This document shows, piece by piece, positions 42,749 through 54,371 of a DNA stretch of 64,000 nucleotides (position 1 is its first letter; the number at the start of each line of letters is the position of its first letter). Source of the DNA: Physcomitrium patens (taxonomy: Eukaryota > Streptophyta > Bryopsida > Funariales > Funariaceae); the NCBI RefSeq assembly GCF_000002425.4, contig NC_037258.1, forward strand, positions 4,255,709 through 4,319,708, given 5' to 3'. Made by a program: the position numbers and the translations under genes. The notes below the pieces were generated by a model. That model ran no database searches. It had not been told where the DNA came from and saw only the letters and a list, made by a program, of their open reading frames with translations.

Positions 42749-43300
42749 TGTCAAGGACAAAGACTCAATGAGGGAAAATATACACAAAAAGGCTATCTCG
42801 ATATAATAAGTCAAAATATAAACAAGTAGGTATATTAAAAGGAAACTGGAATGGCTATTGCCACAAGACAAGAAACTAAAGACTCTTGAACCTGGACTAG
42901 AAGCAAGAAAGGAGTTGACAAGAGTGAAGAAGCCTTCACTCTTGTCTCTATATATACTATCTAACTAGGGGCTATGTGGCGACGTTCTATAGGACCTCCA
43001 ATATGTGTTGACTTTGTAGGACACATGCCTTGACTTACAAGGCAAGTTTTTCTACGTGTGGGCTACATTGTTAGCTTCATCTTCAAGCTAACAACATGTG
43101 TGGCACATGGCCAACTTGTTGACCACGTTTCTAATCCAAAAAGTCAATTAAAGACACCTATGAAGTCAAAGCAGCGTCTAGGAAGTTTCTAGGAAGCTTC
43201 TATATTAAATATTATAGAATTAACTTACTTTTATCTACTTTTACTTACTTCTACCTATTTCTATATGTAATTATTAGCTTACATGATTATGGCCGTGACA
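42749..43300 (-). repeat. Element D 5' LTR (element sense, promoter copy)
   Basis: 552 bp with TATA at about 42948-42957 and the perfect 13-bp hairpin at 42917-42946 next to it. Unlike B and C it has only a short GAA/TTC cluster (GAAGCTTC and GAAACTTC near the U3 middle), not a phased array. Confidence 0.93.
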
Positions 43301-43305
43301 CCTTC

Positions 43306-43710
43306 CTTGAGTCGTACGAGGTTGTAAGCTCTCCTTAGATCAATTTTTGTAAAGATCCTTGCACGTCCAAGTTATTCTAAGAGACTAGAAATTAAGGATA
43401 ACGAGTAACGATTCTTCTTTGTTACCTTGTTGATGCCTTGATAGTCCACGCACATTCGCAACAAGCTATCTTTCTTCTTCTTAAATAAGATGGGTGTCCC
43501 AACTGACAATTTTGAATGACGGATGAAGTTCTTGGCTAGATTCTCGTCAATGTAGTTTCGCAACTTTGCCAACTCCATCTACGATAGATTGTAGATTGGA
43601 CCAAAAGGCGGTTGTGCTCCTTCCTGCAAGTCTATGGTACAATCATATGGTCGATGTTCTGTTAGCATGTCGGCATTCTTCTTTTGAAACACGTCTTTAA
43701 AATCCTTATA
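43306..43710 (-). pseudogene. Element C RT N-terminal part, cut by D
   Basis: Reads [20 protein letters not shown], then SVGTPILFKKKKDSLLRMCV and NKVTKKNRYSLSLISSLLE (43578-43372), homologous to B. Several conserved residues differ. The gene continues at 37052 on the far side of element D. Confidence 0.85.
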
Positions 43711-44289
43711 TTACTCCGGTATACTTGCTGTAGAAATCTTCTCCCCGGTAGTTGGAGCTGTATAAATGACAAACGGTGTGCCTTCTTTGGATGATCTTAT
43801 AAACGCTCTTGTTCTAATGAATAAGGATTTCTTTTTTCGAGGTTTTTTACTAGGTTTTTTCTTGGGTGGTTTCGTGGGAAAAGTCATCTTCCGCAACCTC
43901 CAATCTATCAATGGATTATGTTTTTCCAACCAGGAAAGACCAAGAATAATAGGATTTGATGGAGTTCTAATAATATTGAAAATAATATGACTACTATGGC
44001 CCTTAAATGTCACTTCTATAGGTTCTGATTTAGGGGTGATACTACCAGACAATAAAGGTCGTCCATCTATGACCTCAATGTGAATAGTTTTGGATTTTTG
44101 TACTAAAGGGATCTCATGATGCTTCGCAAATTCTTCGTCTAAGAAACAAGCAGATGCTCTTGAATCTAATAATGCTAAGGTTCTCAGTTTCTGAGGGCCA
44201 ATAAATAAAGGGATTGTAAAACAAAGGGCAGGTTGAGCAGAAAGAAAGGAACCTAGTTGTTGTTGGGATATTTCACTATCTAGTCGCAC
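43711..44289 (-). pseudogene. Element C protease, active-site Gly replaced
   Basis: 192 codons open, close to the B protease, but the active site reads LALLDSRASACFLDEEF: DSG has become DSR. Without the frame slip seen in B, the protease frame runs on through RAFIRSSKEGTPFVIY toward RT. Confidence 0.83.
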
Positions 44290-44342
44290 GATTCTTATTG
44301 TGACTAGGCATCCTCATTTTCTTAAACAAACGTGCCCCTGGT

Positions 44343-45363
44343 CCTAACAGTGCATCGATTTTGCTTCTTGGAGTAGTTTCCAACTTTGTGGCCTTCTTCA
44401 CCGCAATACAAGCATAGACCTTCCTCCATACGTTGTTGTTATTGTTTTTTTTTTTTGTTTGTTTGTTTTTTTTTTTTTTTTTTTTTTTTCTAGAGTAAGG
44501 AATTTGACACGTACCGCATTAATTTGCATGTCTTCTACATTTGAATGTGAATTCACACTGCTTGCCGACATAGTTGGGGCGTGGTGAACCATATGTTATC
44601 TTGAACGTTGGTCCTGGCGATATTGGAATGGGTGGTTATCGCACTTCACAGCTTGGCTAATAGCTTCATTGATCGTTTGTGGATCAAGAAGAGTTAACAG
44701 CAAATCCTTCACATCGTCCCTTAAACCCCAATAGAATTGACTCATCAATGCTTCTTCGTCCCAATTGATGTTGCATGCTAATTACCTGAAATCTGATGCA
44801 TAGATTGATGTAGAGCACATCCCTTGTCGTAGTGATTGGATCTTTGTTGTAACCCATCGAACCTTGTCGTGTTCACCAAATGCTTCTGCAAATGCCTCCA
44901 AAAAGGTTTCAAAGTTGATTAGTATGGACGATCGTTTCTCAAACAAAGGAGCAAACTATGATAGAGCTTGTCTTGTAAGTAAGGTTCCAACAAGCCCAAC
45001 TCGTGACTCCTCCGTTGGATAGCGTTCAAGCTATAAAACTGTTATCAACCTGATTTGATTGATGAATCCTCGAAACTTGGAACGCGTACCATTGAACTTG
45101 TCCGAAAGGCTAACTCGGGACTTCTTATGTTGTAGAACCAGTAGTGCTTGTTGAACTTGAGGCAAAGTTGCTTCTCCAAGTGCAGAAGTTTGAGGCTGGT
45201 GCAACCTAGATTGTGCCATCCCAAATGTTCCATCATTATGAAGCCTTACCATGACTCCTTCAATCTCTGCAGTTCTTTGCGATAACGTAGCAAAGATATT
45301 CATGAGAGCATCCAACTTGGACTCCAAACTTTCCATCATACTTATGTCTTGGCCTTCGGCCAT
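44343..45363 (-). pseudogene. Element C gag, broken
   Basis: ATG 45363 (MAEGQDISMMES...) opens a gag like that of B, interrupted after about 110 codons and again later. The zinc knuckle near 44350-44410 has lost its last Cys (CLYCGEEGHKVGNY). A long T-tract (plus strand 44444-44489) has expanded inside the Lys-rich segment just before the zinc knuckle and ruins the frame. Confidence 0.8.
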
Positions 45364-45404
45364 TCTAAGAGAAGGATAGAAATGACTCTACAAGAAGACA
45401 ATAT

Positions 45405-45600
45405 TGGTTTAAAGGAGGGTACTCTGCAACCTCTAAAACTCCTTAAGAGCTTCAAGAAAAGGGGTAATCCACTCTCTCCAAGAAGAATAAGACTCCAATA
45501 TTGTAACAAAAGAAGTATCAGTTTAGAGGAGGGTAATCTGCAACCTCTAAAACGCTAGTACACCTTCAAGCAAAGGGGTAATCCACACTCTAACAAGGAA
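45405..45600 (-). other. Element C leader stem-loops
   Basis: Two units like those of B. The hairpin 45522-45529 with 45544-45551 (TTTAGAGG/CCTCTAAA) is perfect; its upstream twin near 45408-45437 has one A-C mismatch. GGGTAATC-type loops recur four times, one decayed to GGGTACTC. Confidence 0.65.
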
Positions 45601-45643
45601 GAAACTAGCTCTAATATCTAAGGTGAGTGCAGTCTCGACAAAC

Positions 45644-45940
45644 TATCATGGACACAGAAATACACGCTCGAGATCTAACAAGAAGTTCAAGAAGAATTGA
45701 CAAGAACTAGATTAATCAGATGAATACAAGAACAACATCAGAGAAGTGAGCTAGAACTCCAAGAGATGTGTTATCGAGACTAAAGAACTCTTTAGCCTCG
45801 ATTCCAATATATACTCCTATTTAGGAAGCTTCTCAAGCAACTTCTATCAACTAGGAAGCTTCTAGAAGGTTCCAGAGACTTGCTTCTAAAAGGTTCTAGA
45901 AACTTGTTTCTAGAAGGTTCTAAGGACTATGTCCCTAATA
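45644..45940 (-). repeat. Element C 5' LTR (element sense)
   Basis: 297 bp, single U3 unit, first base pair decayed (TATCATGG for TGTCACGG). A TATA-like ATATATAC lies at about 45808-45816. Confidence 0.88.
45826..45928 (-). promoter_or_regulatory. Heat-shock-element array in U3 (C, 5' LTR)
   Basis: GAA at 45855, TTC 45860, GAA 45865, TTC 45870, GAG 45875 and onward: the same 5-bp-phased pattern as in B, one block only. Confidence 0.8.
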
Positions 45941-45945
45941 CAAAG

Positions 45946-46644
45946 TCATGTTTGTTTTACTCCATATATGTATCTATTATTGATATAAATATTTTGTGTG
46001 ATGGTACAAATGCCATGAGTAATGCCAATCATTCTTCATCACATTGATCTGATTAATTATGGTGGTGGATATTCTTGAAGGTGGATGTAAAAAAAGAACT
46101 AAAATTGGTGATAGTAAGTTTAAGGACTAGCCAACAATATGAGTCCATCTACATAGAGAAACAAGTAAACTTAGTCTGTTGATTTAAAATATTTTTTGAG
46201 CCATTGCCCATAGTATTAGATCTAGACATGGTTGTGTTGATTGAAATTGACTAATTATCTATTTTTTGGTACTAATGATGGCAAAAGGAAATGACTCTTG
46301 AATGTATATGCTATGGTTGCAACTCTTTTTGGAGAGTCCATACTTAAAAGATGGCAACTTGAAACTTTTTGGTAAGCAAATTTGAACTTCTGTATCTAGA
46401 TAAAGTTGGAGCGAGTTTATAGTACCTATCTAAAATGCAATGTGAGTAGCATTGATGAATTTTGAATGTAGATCTTATTGTATGTAGGAAGTGAGATATG
46501 TGGCAATGTAACTTGGTCCATTTGTGGCAATTGTCTAATCTCGAGTCATAGCCAAATACTTAGTTGAGTAGTATGACGACCAAGACTTATCTCTCTTAAG
46601 CAAGAAGGTGAAGGAAAGAACAACCATCAGTCAATGGATGGAAA
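45946..46644. other. Interior of the long-TIR element, no gene
   Basis: Between element C and the right inverted repeat. No transposase-like ORF is visible. Confidence 0.45.
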
Positions 46645-46925
46645 GCATTGTTGTAGCCAAATTTGTTAAAAACAAGCATGGTGAAATGTGTAAGAGGCAA
46701 AATGTATTAAAAAGTGCCAAAAAGTGCCTTGCCAAAATTTACATAATATGGGGTTTGGGCCCTAGATGAACTTAAAAAAGAAAGAGTAGTGATACCTTAT
46801 CACATTCAAAGGTAGAATTATTATTATCACAAAAGTAGGATAGATTTGCTATTATCAAGAATATAGAAGTATTCTTGATTTTTCAGCATATTTGAGGGTA
46901 CATATGATATTTTCCCTAATTTTAA
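46645..46925 (-). repeat. Right terminal inverted repeat
   Basis: Inverted partner of 33210-33495. Confidence 0.65.
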
Positions 46926-46998
46926 TATATTGCTTTAATGCATAACATATTCACCCTTGTGTTTTGCTTCTTTTTGGTTAATATTTATTTTTTTAGCC

Positions 46999-47172
46999 TT
47001 GTAAATTTTATAATTCATTTTCCTTTAAGAACATATATTACTCAATAAAGAAGGATTTGTAAATTTTATAATTCTTTTTCCTTTTATAACATATATTACA
47101 CAATAAGGAAGGATTTGTAAATTTTATAGTTTTTTTTCCTTTTATAACATATATTACACAGTAAGGAAGGAT
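46999..47172 (+). repeat. 58-bp tandem repeat, three copies
   Basis: Units start at 46999, 47057 and 47115, each beginning TTGTAAATTTTATA and ending AAGGAT; a fourth begins at 47173 and is cut off. Confidence 0.9.
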
Positions 47173-48715
47173 TTGAATTAGAAGAATACAACCATTAGAT
47201 TTGTGTCGCTTCGTACTTTATATCCTTGTATAAATTTTTGAAAGTCATTTTTGTGGTGATGGTCTACGAAACTGTGATCATCACGTAATTTTTTTGAGAG
47301 GACGAGACATGGCGTCATACTGACAACTGGACATTCAATTGAGCGGTTTGTGTGGAAATTGTGCACCTTTCATTGGCACACTCAATGTCACTGGGTGACG
47401 TGGGAGCCTTTATTGTTACTGTGAGCAATATGTTCTGAAATCTGATAATCAAGTGTCATCGTAGCAACAAGGATTGAGCTTTTTAAGACTTTCTATTTCT
47501 ATGCTGTCATATATCACACCAAATAGCAAAACATTTCGTTCCAACTGAGAAGATAAACAGCCTGGCTCCACGAACAGAACGGACTGCTTTAATGTGTGGA
47601 GGCTTGAAATTCTGAGAGAAGCAGCTCAGGAACCAGTGCCAGATGTGGTGTTCTACGTGCACAACATATATGTTGAACAGATATTGACCCAGGCTGGAAA
47701 CCACACAACTATTCATCAATCCTTGTTCACCATTAGCTGTATATTCGATCGGATCGTAAGATGTCTTTCGCCCTAGACCTGACATATTCATTCTCGCCCA
47801 AGATAGTTTCAAATACGAAGTCGTGTATCCTTGAAAACAGCTTCTTAAAAAACATACGCTACATTAAAAAAATTACTGGAAGGTGGACCCAGGATATCAT
47901 CGAGGACCATCCACTTCGCTGTGGGAGATGATCTCGGCTCAATTGAGCAAGATACAAATACGTGAATCTCCTGAAAAGTGATATCCATACACTGAGGAAG
48001 TAATTCGGACTGTATGCGGGGGAATCATCGCAAGCACATTCCCGTATTGGAATAGTATCATATTCACAACTCCGATTCAACAGTTGTAATTCTGTTCTAC
48101 ATCATAAATGTGAGCCATCAGCACTGACTCGCAACTAGATCGAATACAGAGGGTACGGGATTCGGCATAATACAGCTATGACATTGTCAATCTATCAAAA
48201 AATAAAAAATAAGAGCATATATTTGGTGGTTTTAGGGATGCTAACTGATTGTAAAGTGTAAGATCCTTATATATGACATTGTGTAAAATTCTCGACAGGG
48301 ATATTCCTTGCACCCATACATGACTTCCACACCTGGTAGTGAGACACCCAATTTCTTAATCACACGAACTCTAACAATGGAGGGGTTTATTCGAAATCAA
48401 TCAACGGCCTACGAGTTCTGTACTACGACCAGACAAGCCATTACGATGTACTTAACACTTCAACCACACAAAAGATCCAACATAGCGAGTAAGGCGGAGT
48501 CGAGGGGGGCTGAGGCACATATCAACTCTTTGCCTCTGCTCCGAGGAGCCGCTGATAAACACACCAGCCTCCACAACAGTTCGCACTCCAAGTGTATAAC
48601 CTGCCGACCTTCCCTACCCTAGCCCAGACAACCCAAAAAATCCTAGCCTACTCCACCATCGTAGTTGACGAAGGCATGTGCATTTCAGATCTCGGAAGCA
48701 CCCATGTGCAACGTC
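47173..48715. other. Intergenic; 3' flank of the RALF gene; no other gene recognised
   Basis: Composition is balanced. A minus-strand open stretch at 47812-47507 (101 codons) has no recognisable motif. The right end (about 48300-48715) is probably the RALF 3' UTR and flank. Confidence 0.35.
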
Positions 48716-49030
48716 TTAGACGCGAGCACAGCGGGTGATGTAGCTGCAACCCCTGCTGTATGGGTTCGGGGGTCCCGATGCAGCACCGCAATTGGGCGTG
48801 TAGTAGCTTCGTCCGGCTCCAGCAGGGCATGGACTGCGGTTTGCTCTTAGAGCACCGTAGGTGATGTAGAGAACCGGACCACCAGAGCCCGCGAAAGCGG
48901 GAGCCTCCTGCGGTGGGAACCCGGTGAAGGGACTCGGAGCTACGGCAGCGAACGGAGCCTGCGCCTGGGCTTCCAGGACCAAACAACCCAGGAAAAGCAC
49001 CACCAAAGCACACCTAGCCATTGTCATCAT
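48716..49030 (-). CDS. RALF (rapid alkalinization factor) family peptide precursor
   Basis: Single-exon ORF of 104 codons from ATG 49030. Residues 1-23 form a signal peptide (MMTMARCALVVLFLGCLVLEAQA). The C-terminal half is a RALF domain: YITYGALRAN (the YISY receptor-binding motif), four cysteines in PCP, PNC, RGC and TRC contexts, and NPYSRGCSYITRC. RALFs are secreted signalling peptides that bind CrRLK1L receptor kinases and LLG/LRX proteins and alter wall growth and extracellular pH. The precursor is short and lacks the dibasic RRxL cleavage site of longer RALFs: the mature part follows GSGGPVL directly. Upstream ORF codons to 49057 start with GTG, so 49030 is preferred. The name is a family call only. 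Confidence 0.92.
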   Translation of the reverse strand: MMTMARCALVVLFLGCLVLEAQAQAPFAAVAPSPFTGFPPQEAPAFAGSGGPVLYITYGALRANRSPCPAGAGRSYYTPNCGAASGPPNPYSRGCSYITRCARV

Positions 49031-49900
49031 GCAAGCTCCAGAAGCGGCTCCTGTCACCCCTCCTTCTGCAACCGCCGCCGCTGCTCCTCCTCCTGCTCCT
49101 CCTGCTCCTGTTTCTTCAGCTGATGAAGGACTTAAGGCTGGTGTCGAAATATGTCAAGACGACACACAAAGCAACCACGTCAAACAAAATCCGAGTGAAG
49201 CCACACAACGGAGGGTCCCCGACTGAAAGCAGTGGTGGAAGAGAATGAGGCTAAGGCGGGGTGATCTGCGCGGCGTGCGTGAGGCGCGAATGAGCTGCCC
49301 AACAACGAGCAGGCAGGCGCTGTCAGTGCAGGAGTCGTCGATTCCTGCTCCAGATCTCTCTAGCAGCTCCTAACTTGGAGAGGAACGCGGCGTAAAACTA
49401 GGCCCACGTCGATCATCGCGACGGAGGGAAGGAGAGAGATTCGGGTGAACGCACATGGGACCCCCTCCTCCTCCCTCATCGCCAACCCCTCTCTCTCTCG
49501 TGTGCATCTCGTTCTCTCTCGTGTGCATCTCGTTCTCTCTCGCGCCGTGCTTTCAAATCCCTCCCTTCCCCCCACTTCCCCGGCGCATCGTCATTCGTCG
49601 ACGCAGGATTCGTGATGTGAGGGGGATGGATCCAACAACAACAACGCGGTGGGGATGGTGGGACTAACGTTTCCAACTCTCTCCATCCCCTTCCCCTTTC
49701 CCCGAAGGCCCTGCCCTGCTCTGCCCCACGGACACTGCTCGCACACTTTCCCCTCGCCGTCTGTGCTTCTGATTGCGACTCTGGAGTTGCCTGCACATTC
49801 GCAGTGCTTGGACCTTGCAGCTGCTGTTTTATTGTTGTTGTTGTTCATTGGGTGTTAGCAGATTGGTAAGTGTGCGAGGTGGGGCTCACCCACTTTGCAG
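49031..49900 (-). promoter_or_regulatory. RALF upstream region (5' UTR and promoter)
   Basis: GC-richer than its surroundings. It has a CTC/CCT trinucleotide stretch (about 49080-49125) and a three-fold repeat of TCGTGTGCATCTCGTTCTCT-like units (about 49497-49545). Several ORFs on both strands arise from this low-complexity sequence and are not credible genes. Confidence 0.4.
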
Positions 49901-51559
49901 TATGCCTGTTTTGAGTTGTGCATTATCTATGTGTTGTTTGTGATCTAATAAAAGTTTTTGTAAAAAATGTATAGATTAATTTTACTTTTGAAGATAGTGT
50001 ATCAATAAGTTTATCAACAAGCCAATGATACTTATTACAAGTCAAATTTTGAGTATAGAAAGATGATCATCAAGTAATAATTTGCCTCCACATGAGCATA
50101 AAAGAACATTAATGAGACATACATCCTCTTGTATAATATGTGAGGATTGTAAAAAAGTACAAAGAGATTATCTTTTAATGATTTCTATATTTTTTGTAAA
50201 TTGAAGTAAATGATTTTGTACATAGGTTTATAACAATAAAAAAAAATAAAAATTTTCATGTTTATTATAATTGACACTTACAAAGTAAAATCAGTTATTC
50301 ACTTTAAGAAATATGTAATAACTTGATATCATGATGCCAAGAATGAATCTTCTGTTTTATTTTAAACGTGTTACAAAAATAAAATCTAATTTATCAACAA
50401 CTATTTGTTGATATATGTATATTATAAAAACAACCACATTTGTTGAGTATAAAATAAAATTCAAAGTCTCTAAAAATGCAGCAATATAATATTAAAATAA
50501 GACTGTTTTATTTTTAGAATATATATCAATATTTGGTTTTATGTAAGTAAATAACCAATTCTAAGAAAAAAATATTTTACATAAAAAAAATAAAAATACT
50601 GATTAAAACACATGTTCATTACTTGTATTTTATTGATTAATACTTCTTATATTTGATTTATTTTAAGCAATAACTTGAACTAGTAAAGATATTGTAAGTT
50701 ATCAATCTGTGCAAGGTAGGGTTGAGAAAAAAATTTTAGATAAAAATTAGTAAACTTAATTTTTAATTGAATCCATGTAATTGATGAATAAATTTTGAAT
50801 TCAACATTAAAAAAACAGATATACATATTTGTTTTGGTTAAATACTTATTCTCACTATAATTATTATGATGGAAATGATTATATGTATAATTTTGGCATT
50901 TTTTTTTAGTTACTTAAGACAGAGACTTTCTTTTTATTGTTACTGTTTATTTATTCTTGAAAACATAAATGTTAGTATTTTATTTATTTATTTTATCAAC
51001 ACATTAACATTATTTTACTATTTCAAGATGCTATAATCAAATGGCAATATCAAGATGCAATTGGTGATGCACCTAGTGTGAATTAGATAATGCAAGAAAG
51101 AACTCCTTTTTCTCCAGTATTTATCAAACTTTCAATTTTTTGTAAACTTTCAACTTTTTTTCTACTAATCTTGTTTGAAGCGTAAATGAATTTTTTCTCT
51201 TCTAATATTTTATTTTCTTTATCAATTTTTTTCAAAGCTATAAAAATTGTATAAATTAGCTTTTTTTACAACATTATCTTTGATATTAATATCAAGTAAA
51301 ATGGATTATATATGTGAAACATTAGTTGTATGGTATTAAACCTAGTACTTTACAAGCAATTTTAATTTGTAAAACGTACATTAAATTTCTTTTGTACAAA
51401 ATATTTATTATGTGAGTTTTTGTAAATTTTAAAAAATACTCTTACACAAACCCTCTATACTACTTTTTTAAAAGTTTATTCAAGTTCTAAAACATTATTG
51501 TAACATAAATGGTTTCTTTTGTACAAATATTCAAAAAAGTGTTCAATAAAGGTGATAAG

Positions 51560-51605
<46 letters not shown>

Positions 51606-52620
51606 TTCTATGTATTTTGTATACAGTATAAATTGGTCATAAATTGAATATTTTTTAATATAACATTAGTGTAAGGAAATAAAGTTGAATGTACTAATTT
51701 TTAAAAAATGATAAAAAAAGATTTCGATAAATGAGTTTAAAGTTGTATTGTTAAGGAATTTTTAAAATCTATGAACTTTAAACATGCCAAAATATCAACT
51801 TTGAAGATGCTAAGATTTATTACTAGGAAGATTATTTTATTTGTAAAAAATTATAAGTTAATTAGTTTGGAAATAAAAATTAGAAAATATTTATTAAAAA
51901 ATTTAATTTATTTTTCACAAATAACATCAATATCTATTACTTGTGTAATTTGTCAAGAACTATTGAGTGACAAAAATTTCTATTGAGTAAATAGGCTTTG
52001 TATATTAGTACCAAAGTAAATTAAATTTTAGCATCAATAGTCCCATCCAACACAATCCTTGTATTTAAACATCAAATTTGATAGCAATAATAATCTAGCT
52101 TTAAGTTTTTTCAAACCATTCTTTATGCCATAGCTAAAAGATTTTGTAATGTTTGTGACCAGAATCACATAACCATGGACTAATATCAACACTCTAATTT
52201 CTTTTTTTGTCAATTTGTCCGCAGATTTTAAACACAATGGTTGCTCTAGAGAGACTCACTCCACCAACAATCCTTTTCCTTCTATTCTTCACAAACATTT
52301 TAAACTCATTAGTAAAATAAAATAAAAAATAGTGTAAAAAACAACTTGTAATATTTGTCTCGTTGAAGTATCCTTTACATGCAAAATTGAATCATAAGTG
52401 TTGTTGCTATAAGCACATACTTCCAAAGATATAACAAAGGTGCAATAAACCCTTAGTTATACATTGCCAGAATGCACAACTATTTGCACAACATTATTGA
52501 ATGTTAGTACATAATCAACATGCACTGATACCATCTTCACAACTCGCTGAAGTAACACACAGTCTTCAAAAGGGTTTTGCAAAATCTCATGCTTGTATAA
52601 ATTTCTTAAGTAGAACTTAG
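49901..52620. other. AT-rich intergenic DNA with a TA microsatellite
   Basis: No gene seen. A pure (TA)n run occupies 51561-51602. Confidence 0.55.
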
Positions 52621-54335
52621 TGACTGAGTTTCAGCAATCAAATCATGACTCAAAAATACTTGAAATTCAATGGTCGAAGTTCCATTCACCATCACGTCCT
52701 TGAACCAGTCTTAGAACGTCTCCAAGGCGTAGATTTGAATGATCACATCAACGTTTGTCTCTCACTTTGGAAAACTGGTCACATGTTGTGCAGTGGGCGT
52801 TTACAGGAATCCTGCAAAGCTCTTAGTGGCGAGGCTGGCCTCGCCTTCGATAAAATCCGTTGTGCCTTCTCGCTTCCACGCATGCACACATGCTGTAACT
52901 CTGCTCTGATTTGTGCAAGTTGAGCCGTGGCTAACTAGCTGGTAAAGGTTCCTGCACTCCACTTGCTTCTTCATTAGATAGCCAGTGTCTAAAGCAGCCC
53001 AGATCAAAGAATGATCTGTAGAGGACGCGGTGGATGTAGGCGCGGGCACATGTGTTTAACGATAGTATCGGGAAGTTCGAGGTGGATCTGGAGTTTGAGA
53101 AGACAGTAGGTTATCTTGGATGGTTTGGATGAGCAGCTGTGTTGCTGAAGTGCTTGTGTCGGTAAGGGTTTGCATCCGGGCTTGATTCGCAAGTTCGCAT
53201 TCTTGGATGAATTGTTGAGGAATTCCCACCTCTCAAACTCCAGGTCCAAGAATTGTTGAGGAAAACGTCAATTACACAACCTCTGGCAGTTCTTGCGGTT
53301 TCTGATATAACTGCTTCAATTCTTCTCCCTCTGTGCTCCTTCAAAGACATGAATGGTTGACTAGCCATCAATATCGTGACACTATACTAGCAGTTAGTGG
53401 AATGTGGCTCCGATGTGGTATGGAGTAGAAGACCGCAAGCGAGGTCGTAATCCTCATCGGTTTTATTCATTTTCATATGTCACTCACCCTCCCGGACTCT
53501 GGGATCGTGTTTGGATCTGAACGACTTTCGACTGAGTATGGAACTTACTCGATCGCCATCCTGTTATCATCTCTATTATTTGTGACCTTCGCAGACACTT
53601 TTTTAAGTTGGTTGGTTTTTTTTCGGTTGAGCAGTCTATGGGCATGACAGAAAGCTCGCAAATATGTTTTGAAATTCTCTAATGATTGCACATCTGTAGG
53701 GTACAATAGCTAGAGACCAAAAGTATTGTGGTCTGTGGGGAAGCTATGTCCGGAAACATCTCAAGTGAACGGTATAGCCGGCTTTTGTCAAGATCTCGAA
53801 GGGTCGTTTACTTGGGGATGTTTCTAACTCACGTCCAACTAATTAGAAGGATTTCAACAATTCTATAGTCAAGTAGCTGATTTTGCGACTAAGGATGCTA
53901 TACTAGATCCAGCAAATAGATAACACCCACTTATAGATAAGAGAGATGTGCTGATGCCTCGACAGCTGTGCTGTTGCAGGAACTGATATAGTCACTGGGG
54001 CAGAAGGAGCTTTGAATTGTCGCTGAGATCAATACGTTCTTTTCATTTTACTTTTCATGTTTTTTCTACTATCGGAGATTAGAAGAAAGTAAAGAAGTGC
54101 AGGGCCTGTCCCGAGACTAGTACGGTGCAATTAGGACTACCAGTGCAAACAACTGTGAGTATTCGATCAGAACTAATACTGCAAATAATTGTGGATGTTC
54201 GATTTGGACTACTGGTGCAGCCAAAGGAAGTAAGTGTGGCGTATGTGGTTCTAAACATGCGCACGGTCAAGCCTAGTTGCGAATTTCAGTCCCATCCATG
54301 ATACACTAACGAGAAGATCTAGAAAGGTTAGGAAG
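52621..54335. other. Balanced-composition island in AT-rich DNA, ending at a poly(A) tract
   Basis: About 1.7 kb stands out against AT-rich flanks. Several ORFs overlap (plus 52645-52923 from a true ATG; minus 53371-53111, with coiled-coil-like readings in a neighbouring frame), but none gives a domain I recognise. The island stops at a 36-bp A tract, so it could be a retrocopy of a transcript, or an old gene fragment. Confidence 0.3.
54136..54243 (+). repeat. 36-bp tandem repeat, nearly three copies
   Basis: Units start at 54136, 54172 and 54208 (ACTAC/ACTAATACTGCAAATAATTG-type). A period of 36 is a multiple of three and is read on the minus strand as 12-residue repeats. Confidence 0.8.
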
Positions 54336-54371
54336 AAAAAAAAAAAAAAAAAAAAAAAAAGAAAAAAAAAA
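54336..54371 (+). repeat. Poly(A) tract
   Basis: An A run broken by one G at 54361. Confidence 0.95.

Larger units (their letters stand above)
37053..43300 (-). mobile_element. Element D: chromovirus of a second LTR family, nested in C
   Basis: 6,248 bp. Two 552-bp LTRs (37053-37604, 42749-43300), element-sense ends TGTCACGGCC and GTCCTTGACA, flanked by perfect target duplication CCTTC (37048-37052 and 43301-43305) inside the RT gene of C. LTRs differ at about 8 sites (about 1.4%), so it is clearly younger than C. Order: gag, protease, RT, RNase H, integrase with chromodomain, extra ORF, polypurine tract. Gag, the integrase-chromodomain frame and the extra ORF are open; protease and RT are broken. 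Confidence 0.95.
33600..45940 (-). mobile_element. Element C: old chromovirus of the B family, interrupted by D
   Basis: Ends TGTCACGGAC (33600) and CCCTAATA (45940), with perfect target duplication CAAAG at 33595-33599 and 45941-45945. Same internal organisation as B. LTRs are unequal (428 and 297 bp) because the left copy holds a ~131-bp duplication. Many stops, frameshifts and lost catalytic residues show it is the oldest of the three. Element D sits inside its RT gene. Confidence 0.93.
33210..46925. mobile_element. Candidate long-TIR DNA transposon hosting elements C and D
   Basis: 33210-33495 and 46645-46925 are inverted copies of each other (roughly 75% alike by eye), sharing for example AGAGTAGTGAT, ATTATTATCACAAAA and CATATTTGAGGG. 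The outer ends resemble the GGGAAAATATCATATGTACC-type termini of plant Mutator-like elements. Without the nested element C the unit is only about 1.4 kb (about 800 bp between the inverted repeats), with no transposase ORF, so it would be non-autonomous. I could not define a target duplication. Confidence 0.55.

Noticed and set aside
47507..47812. 101-codon minus-strand ORF
   Set aside because: No domain, no splice or homology support, atypical composition for a coding gene; kept only as a note in the intergenic entry.
48648..49013. 121-codon minus-strand ORF over the RALF gene
   Set aside because: It is a second frame of the RALF coding sequence; the RALF frame has the signal peptide and conserved cysteines.
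49360..49858. Several overlapping ORFs upstream of RALF
   Set aside because: They come from repetitive CT/GA-rich sequence and read as Arg/Glu- or Pro/Ser-rich repeats on both strands.
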